This document shows, piece by piece, positions 25,811-29,590 of a DNA stretch of 29,590 nucleotides. The DNA comes from an uncultured Dorea sp. (GTDB lineage: Bacteria; Bacillota_A; Clostridia; Lachnospirales; Lachnospiraceae). The stretch covers positions 1 to 29,590 of the forward strand of contig CAJTRO010000043.1 of assembly GCA_910579015.1 (NCBI GenBank), read 5' to 3'. Position numbers and translations under genes: made by a program. The notes beneath the pieces were generated by a model. That model was given only the letters and a program-made list of their open reading frames with translations. It was not told the DNA's origin and did not search any database. Numbering within the stretch: the first letter of the stretch is position 1; each line of letters starts with the position of its first letter.

Positions 25811-25867
25811 TATTGTTTTTCAATATTAAGATATCGAAAAACAATAAAAAAGAATTGATTTTCAATA
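25811..25867. repeat. three 15-bp operator-like repeats at 21-bp spacing
   Basis: TATTGTTTTTCAATA (25811-25825), its near copy TATTGTTTTTCGATA on the minus strand (25832-25846), and AATTGATTTTCAATA (25853-25867) start exactly 21 bp apart. The third overlaps the -35 of the DUF2975 promoter. They look like binding sites for a repressor, most simply the XRE protein encoded two genes down. Confidence 0.7.
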
Positions 25868-25883
25868 AAATATATGGTATAGT
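25855..25883 (+). promoter_or_regulatory. promoter of the DUF2975-XRE-membrane protein genes
   Basis: TTGATT (25855-25860) and TATAGT (25878-25883) are spaced by 17 bp. The -35 falls inside the third operator-like repeat. Confidence 0.65.
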
Positions 25884-25914
25884 GGTAAAAAGTGAAAAAG
25901 GATGTGGACAGATT

Positions 25915-26364
25915 ATGAATCAGCGTTTGATAAGATTTACGAAGCTTGTTCTGGACTTAATGTTTTACGGCGGTTTTCTGGTGTTCCTGACACTTCCGTT
26001 AAGTTTAAAGTTTCTTGGGAAACATTATTCTTGCATAATTAACGATTATTTTCTGTTTATGCTTGCAATATTCGGGGCTTCAGGGGTATTTGGAATTCTG
26101 ATCATAAGACAGCTTCGAAGGATGATGACGACAGTGATACAGGAATCCTGTTTTGTCTATGAGAATGTAAAGAGCCTGAACACTATGGCAGTTTTAAGTA
26201 CCTGTATTGTGGTAATGTTTACCATAAAGATATGCATCCTTCCCACTCCGGCAACTCTGGTGATCATTCTTGTCTTCTTCATTGCCGCGCTGTTCTGCCA
26301 GGTATTGGCTCATGTTTTTGCGGAGGCTGTGAATTACAAAGAAGAGAATGATCTGACGATATAG
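25915..26364 (+). CDS. DUF2975 membrane protein
   Basis: This 149-residue protein has four predicted membrane helices (about 12-31, 44-66, 91-109, 112-138) and ends in NYKEENDLTI, the typical DUF2975 tail. The family's function is unknown; it is almost always paired with a small XRE-type regulator, as here (11 bp downstream). The ATG at 25915 is preferred; the frame is open upstream to 25759 but that part covers the promoter and operator repeats. GGATGTGGA serves as a modest ribosome binding site. Confidence 0.82.
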   Translation: MNQRLIRFTKLVLDLMFYGGFLVFLTLPLSLKFLGKHYSCIINDYFLFMLAIFGASGVFGILIIRQLRRMMTTVIQESCFVYENVKSLNTMAVLSTCIVVMFTIKICILPTPATLVIILVFFIAALFCQVLAHVFAEAVNYKEENDLTI

Positions 26365-26375
26365 GGGGTGATGCT

Positions 26376-26585
26376 GTGGGGATAAGGATCAATATTGATG
26401 TTATGATGGCACGGCGCAGGATCGGCCTGACAGAGCTGGCGGGCAAGATTGATATCACTCCTGCGAACCTGTCTATATTGAAGAATAATAAAGCGAAGGC
26501 TGTGAGATTCTCCACATTGGAGGCTATCTGCCGGGAGCTTGAGTGTCAGCCGGGAGATATCATGGAGTATGAACCGGATCAATAA
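26376..26585 (+). CDS. small XRE/YozG-type helix-turn-helix regulator
   Basis: The 69-residue protein is nearly all helix-turn-helix: INIDVMMARRRIGLTELAGK, ITPANLSILKNNKAKAVRFS and LEAICRELECQPGDIMEY. This is the Cro/C1 fold of the YozG class. It begins with GTG at 26376, about 7 bases after AGGGGG. It follows the DUF2975 gene and probably represses the shared promoter through the repeats at 25811-25867. Confidence 0.88.
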   Translation: MGIRINIDVMMARRRIGLTELAGKIDITPANLSILKNNKAKAVRFSTLEAICRELECQPGDIMEYEPDQ

Positions 26586-26621
26586 ACTATTAATCAGGTA
26601 AGTTATGGAGGTGCTGTATCT

Positions 26622-28193
26622 ATGAAGGAAAATATGTTGATAATGAAGATGCGTGAAAACTATAAGTATTTTGGCGGATTGAGCCTGATATATGGATTGA
26701 TCTTCACGTTCTGTCTCTATAAGAATATATCAGGGATTACGTTTCCGATCTGTGTGGGCGTGACGATTCTGTTTGCCGTATTATTTATGAAGAAGATTAA
26801 TTACAGGATCATGAAGCACTCTTCTTTGTATATTGCGGGGATGGTATTGCTGGGTATTTCATCGGCCTTTACTACTTCATTCTTTATACATTTTTTTAAT
26901 ATCGTTGGTATCCTGTTACTGTTTATCATTTTTATGGTGCATCAGTTTTATAACGATCATATGTGGAATTTTCTGGATTATCTTAAGAAGATCATGATCC
27001 TTATAGGGACGACGATCCAGTCATTTGCTTATCCGTATTGGCATGGAAGCTGGTTTTTCAGTAAGAATAAGAACATCAAGAGAAATAATACGCTGGCGGC
27101 GATCGTAACAGGTTTTGTTGCCGCTATGGGTGTACTATGTGTGACGCTTCCTCTTCTTCTGAGTTCTGATATTATGTTCTCGAAGCTGTTCGGTGAGATA
27201 CTGGACTATGTTAATTTTGCCACATTGTTCTGGGTGAGTCTGACGTTTATTGCCGGCTTTACTCTGCCATATGCGTTCTTCAGCGCACTGTGCAGGTATA
27301 ATCTGAATCCTGCGGATGAGGATATCAGGTACAGAGAAGGCGGTATGACACCGTGTCCGGGTGAGGGAAGCTTTCCACAGGGAAGAGGACAGAGGACATG
27401 GTATTTCGATCCGCTGATCGGGATTACATTTACAGGCATCATTAGTCTGATCTATCTTGTATACTGCGCGATACAGATTATGTATCTGTTCATGGGAATG
27501 CGTATCGGCCTTCCCAAATATGTGACATATGCGGAGTACGCCAGGGGCGGATTCTGGGAATTATTATTTGTCAGTGTGATTAATTTTATAATTATCCTGT
27601 TGTGTATGTATTTTTTCCGAGAAAATATGATCTTGAGAGTAATTCTTACAATTATGTGCGGATGTACGTTTGTGATGATCATTTCCTCCGGATACAGGAT
27701 GATGATGTATATAGGCGAGTATTATCTTACATTTCTCAGGGTTCTGGTGTTGTGGTTTCTGATCGTGCTGGCGCTTATCATGACAGGGATGGTTATCAGT
27801 ATCCATAAGAAGAGATTTCCGTTATTCCATTATATTGTTGCGGTAGTTGCAGTAATGTATATCGGATTCTCGTTCTCAAGACCGGATGTGATCGTGGCGA
27901 AATATGATATCGCACACTGGAAGGATACGTATGATCTGAATTATCTGATGTACGGGGCATCTTCGATTGATGCCGCGCCGGAGCTGGCGAAGATCGATCC
28001 GGATGAGATGGAATGGTTCGGGGACAATGAGTATCTTAAGCAGAAACTGTATAATTACTTCCTGGATATTTCTCAGGATAATGAAGGGATATATTTTCGG
28101 AAGGCCAACTATTCACGGATCAGGGCAAAGCTGGCGGCGGACCGGTATCTGGAAGAGCATCAGAAGGATTTTGATAATGGAAGCAGATGGTAA
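26622..28193 (+). CDS. large polytopic membrane protein (DUF4173/DUF4153-like)
   Basis: The 523-residue protein has about ten to twelve hydrophobic segments. The block MRIGLPKYVTYAEYARGGFW, with its YAEYAR-GF core before another helix, resembles the DUF4173/DUF4153 families of unknown function. A hydrophilic C-terminal domain (about 430-523) follows the last helix and contains WKDTYDLNYLMYGASSIDA. The ATG at 26622 follows GGAGGTG. It is 36 bp from the XRE gene and is likely in its transcript; a strong terminator follows. Confidence 0.75.
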   Translation: MKENMLIMKMRENYKYFGGLSLIYGLIFTFCLYKNISGITFPICVGVTILFAVLFMKKINYRIMKHSSLYIAGMVLLGISSAFTTSFFIHFFNIVGILLLFIIFMVHQFYNDHMWNFLDYLKKIMILIGTTIQSFAYPYWHGSWFFSKNKNIKRNNTLAAIVTGFVAAMGVLCVTLPLLLSSDIMFSKLFGEILDYVNFATLFWVSLTFIAGFTLPYAFFSALCRYNLNPADEDIRYREGGMTPCPGEGSFPQGRGQRTWYFDPLIGITFTGIISLIYLVYCAIQIMYLFMGMRIGLPKYVTYAEYARGGFWELLFVSVINFIIILLCMYFFRENMILRVILTIMCGCTFVMIISSGYRMMMYIGEYYLTFLRVLVLWFLIVLALIMTGMVISIHKKRFPLFHYIVAVVAVMYIGFSFSRPDVIVAKYDIAHWKDTYDLNYLMYGASSIDAAPELAKIDPDEMEWFGDNEYLKQKLYNYFLDISQDNEGIYFRKANYSRIRAKLAADRYLEEHQKDFDNGSRW

Positions 28194-28218
28194 TATATGG
28201 GAATCTGAATGAAGAATT

Positions 28219-28263
28219 ATCCATAAGACGCCTGGATTGGGTGTTTTATGGATGATTTTTTTT
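28219..28263 (+). terminator. intrinsic terminator after the membrane protein gene
   Basis: ATCCATAAGACGCC and GGGTGTTTTATGGAT form a 14-pair stem including G-U pairs, followed by eight T residues (28256-28263). Confidence 0.9.
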
Positions 28264-28293
28264 AGGAAACGGGGGAAATATGAATATTTAAGA

Positions 28294-28321
28294 TTGTAAA
28301 AAAGGATTTATGTGGTAAAAT
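28294..28321 (+). promoter_or_regulatory. candidate promoter of the acyltransferase gene
   Basis: TTGTAA (28294-28299) and TAAAAT (28316-28321) are spaced by 16 bp. A transcript would start near 28328, which makes the ATG at 28332 almost leaderless and favours 28359. Confidence 0.5.
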
Positions 28322-28358
28322 GGACTAGCGAATGAATCTTGAAGAGGTACTGGGAGTT

Positions 28359-29078
28359 ATGAAGAGAATCTTATACATGGTATTGCGGAATATAATTCTG
28401 GTTCCGTTTATGTGGATTAAGCTTTGTTACCACGCATCACATGTGGAAAAGTATACAGAAGAGGAGCATTATAAGATGCTCAAGTTCATTGTGCGCCGGG
28501 CGAATAAGGGAGGCAATGTAACGATAGAGGTACATGGGCAGGAGAATATCCCTTCTGAGAATGGGTTTATGTTTTTCCCGAATCACCAGGGATTGTATGA
28601 TGTACTGGCGATATTGGAAGCGTGTCCGAAGCCGTTTTCCGTTGTGGCGAAGCAGGAGGTGGCGCATATACAGTTCCTTAAGCAGGTGTTCGCCTGTATG
28701 AAGGTATATACGTTGGACAGAGAAGATGTCAGACAGGCGATGAAGGTGATCTCAGATGTGTCGAACGAGGTTATGAATGGAAGGAACTATATTATATTTG
28801 CCGAGGGAACCCGCTCTAAGAATGGAAATGAGGTTCAGGATTTTAAGGGTGGAAGCTTTAAGGCGGCAACCAAGGCCAAGTGTCCGATTGTTCCGGTTGC
28901 GTTGATTGACGCTTTCAAACCTTTTGATACAAGCACGATCAGTCCTGTGAAGGTACAGGTGCATTTCCTGGAACCATTATATTATGATGACTATAAGGAT
29001 ATGAAGACGAAGGAGATTGCCGCTCTGGTGAAAAGCAGGATACAGAACAGGATCCGCAAATACAGCCGTTATAAGTAA
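28359..29078 (+). CDS. plsC: PlsC-type 1-acyl-sn-glycerol-3-phosphate acyltransferase
   Basis: This membrane-bound enzyme probably adds the second acyl chain in phosphatidic acid synthesis. The 239-residue form has an N-terminal hydrophobic segment (MKRILYMVLRNIILVPFMW), the catalytic NHQGLYD (His76, Asp81), the phosphate-binding FAEGTRS (149-152 core) and PIVPVALIDAF. These are the PlsC motifs I-IV. The ATG at 28359 matches the usual family start; the ATG at 28332 is possible but sits at the predicted transcript start. The gene is alone between two terminators. Confidence 0.88.
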   Translation: MKRILYMVLRNIILVPFMWIKLCYHASHVEKYTEEEHYKMLKFIVRRANKGGNVTIEVHGQENIPSENGFMFFPNHQGLYDVLAILEACPKPFSVVAKQEVAHIQFLKQVFACMKVYTLDREDVRQAMKVISDVSNEVMNGRNYIIFAEGTRSKNGNEVQDFKGGSFKAATKAKCPIVPVALIDAFKPFDTSTISPVKVQVHFLEPLYYDDYKDMKTKEIAALVKSRIQNRIRKYSRYK

Positions 29079-29113
29079 TGAAAGTATGATTTTTGAGAAA
29101 ATAAAAAAAATGA

Positions 29114-29142
29114 TTGACAACAGTTATCAGGTCTAGTATAAT
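29114..29142 (+). promoter_or_regulatory. consensus promoter of tRNA-Ser
   Basis: A perfect TTGACA (29114-29119) and a perfect TATAAT (29137-29142) are 17 bp apart, 11 bp before the tRNA. Confidence 0.9.
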
Positions 29143-29153
29143 GAGTATCGCTT

Positions 29154-29241
29154 GGAGAAATACTCAAGAGGCTGAAGAGGCGCCCCTGCTAAGGGTGTAG
29201 GTCGGGTGACCGGCGCGAGGGTTCAAATCCCTCTTTCTCCG
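29154..29241 (+). tRNA. tRNA-Ser(GCT)
   Basis: GGAGAAA (29154-29160) pairs with TTTCTCC (29234-29240), leaving discriminator G29241. The anticodon stem CGCCC/GGGTG closes the loop CTGCTAA with anticodon GCT, reading AGC/AGU serine codons. A long variable arm, typical of serine tRNAs, and the T arm GAGGG-TTCAAAT-CCCTC are visible. The CCA end is not encoded. Confidence 0.96.
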
Positions 29242-29250
29242 TTAAGCACG

Positions 29251-29281
29251 AAGCTGTCTGAAGCAGATTCAGACAGCTTTT
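29251..29281 (+). terminator. terminator of tRNA-Ser
   Basis: AAGCTGTCTGAA (29251-29262) and TTCAGACAGCTT (29268-29279) form a perfect 12-bp stem with a 5-base loop and a short T-run. Confidence 0.85.
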
Positions 29282-29317
29282 GTGACTAAAGTTCCGTGTT
29301 TGGATTATGCCTGGAAG

Positions 29318-29359
29318 CATCAGACAGATATTGCAGGATGCAAGAAAAAGTGTCTGATG
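29318..29359. repeat. long inverted repeat upstream of the rRNA promoters
   Basis: CATCAGACA (29318-29326) and TGTCTGATG (29351-29359) are perfect inverted arms, with an inner TTGC/GCAA (29331-29343). No T-run follows. It may be a structural or protein-binding element upstream of the promoters. The 349 bases after the tRNA (29242-29590) contain no protein gene. Confidence 0.4.
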
Positions 29360-29389
29360 AAAATATTTTGAAAAAAGTGAAAATATGTA

Positions 29390-29418
29390 TTGACAGGAAA
29401 TGACAAATGTGGTAATCT
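29390..29418 (+). promoter_or_regulatory. rRNA operon promoter P1
   Basis: TTGACA (29390-29395) and TAATCT (29413-29418) are spaced by 17 bp. Runs of A upstream suit an UP-like element. Confidence 0.75.
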
Positions 29419-29483
29419 AGATGAGCTGTCGGATGACAAGTGATTTTGAAAAAAAGACAGCGAAAAATAATTTAAAAAAGTTG

Positions 29484-29512
29484 TTGACAAGCGATGAAAG
29501 ATATGGTAATAT
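29484..29512 (+). promoter_or_regulatory. rRNA operon promoter P2
   Basis: TTGACA (29484-29489) and TAATAT (29507-29512) are spaced by 17 bp, 94 bp after P1. The flanking bases resemble P1, suggesting duplication. Confidence 0.8.
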
Positions 29513-29519
29513 ATCAAAG

Positions 29520-29590
29520 CTGTCGCAAGAGAGACAACGCAGAACCTTGATAATTAAACAATAGACAACATCCCTGAAAAATTCTAAGAG
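29520..29590 (+). other. probable rRNA operon leader, cut by the window edge
   Basis: After P2 the sequence CAGAACCTTGATAATTAAAC resembles the GAACCTTGAAAACT-type leader element found near clostridial rRNA genes. No rRNA is reached; a 16S gene is expected just beyond 29590. This is inferred from the promoters and leader only. Confidence 0.5.

Noticed and set aside
1..29590. CRISPR array, insertion sequence or prophage
   Set aside because: No regularly spaced repeats, transposase, integrase or phage genes were seen.

Overview
This window is the chromosomal replication-origin region of a low-to-moderate GC, Gram-positive anaerobe, most likely a member of the Clostridia in or near the Lachnospiraceae. 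This placement is inferred from gene order and protein style, not from a marker search. On the left arm, leftward genes run rpmH-rnpA-yidD-yidC-jag-mnmE-mnmG-rsmG. On the right arm, rightward genes run dnaA-dnaN-S4 protein-recF-gyrB-gyrA. Transcription diverges at about 8.4-8.7 kb, and DnaA boxes lie on both sides of dnaA, so oriC looks bipartite (8519-8637 and 10113-10308).

Layout. 1-1083: a membrane-anchored alpha/beta hydrolase, convergent with rsmG across a bidirectional terminator. 1161-8398: the tRNA-modification genes (rsmG, mnmG, mnmE) and the membrane insertion/RNase P/L34 genes (jag, yidC, yidD, rnpA, rpmH), all leftward. 8399-17330: the origin and the replication/topoisomerase genes. 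17331-17758: the gyrA terminator, a tiny ORF and an AT-rich ORF remnant.

17759-25217 is an accessory block in the core origin neighbourhood. It holds a complete taurine/sulfonate/nitrate-type ABC importer (ATPase, lipoprotein, permease) and an enolase-superfamily acid-sugar dehydratase-like enzyme. It also holds a PucR-type regulator, followed, with stop and start overlapping in TAATG, by a 730-residue protein. That protein joins an iron-sulfur 2-hydroxyacyl-CoA dehydratase/double-cubane-type domain to a PucR-like regulator half with a terminal helix-turn-helix. This fusion is the strongest candidate for an undescribed system: a metallocluster protein turned into, or coupled to, a transcription factor that may control import and dehydration of an organic acid.

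25274-29590: a leftward Cys-rich C_GCAxxG_C_C protein; a DUF2975 membrane protein plus small XRE regulator plus large polytopic membrane protein, headed by three operator-like 15-bp repeats at exact 21-bp spacing; a PlsC-type acyltransferase; tRNA-Ser(GCT) with a consensus promoter; and two tandem, apparently duplicated promoters with a leader that most likely drives an rRNA operon beginning beyond the right edge.
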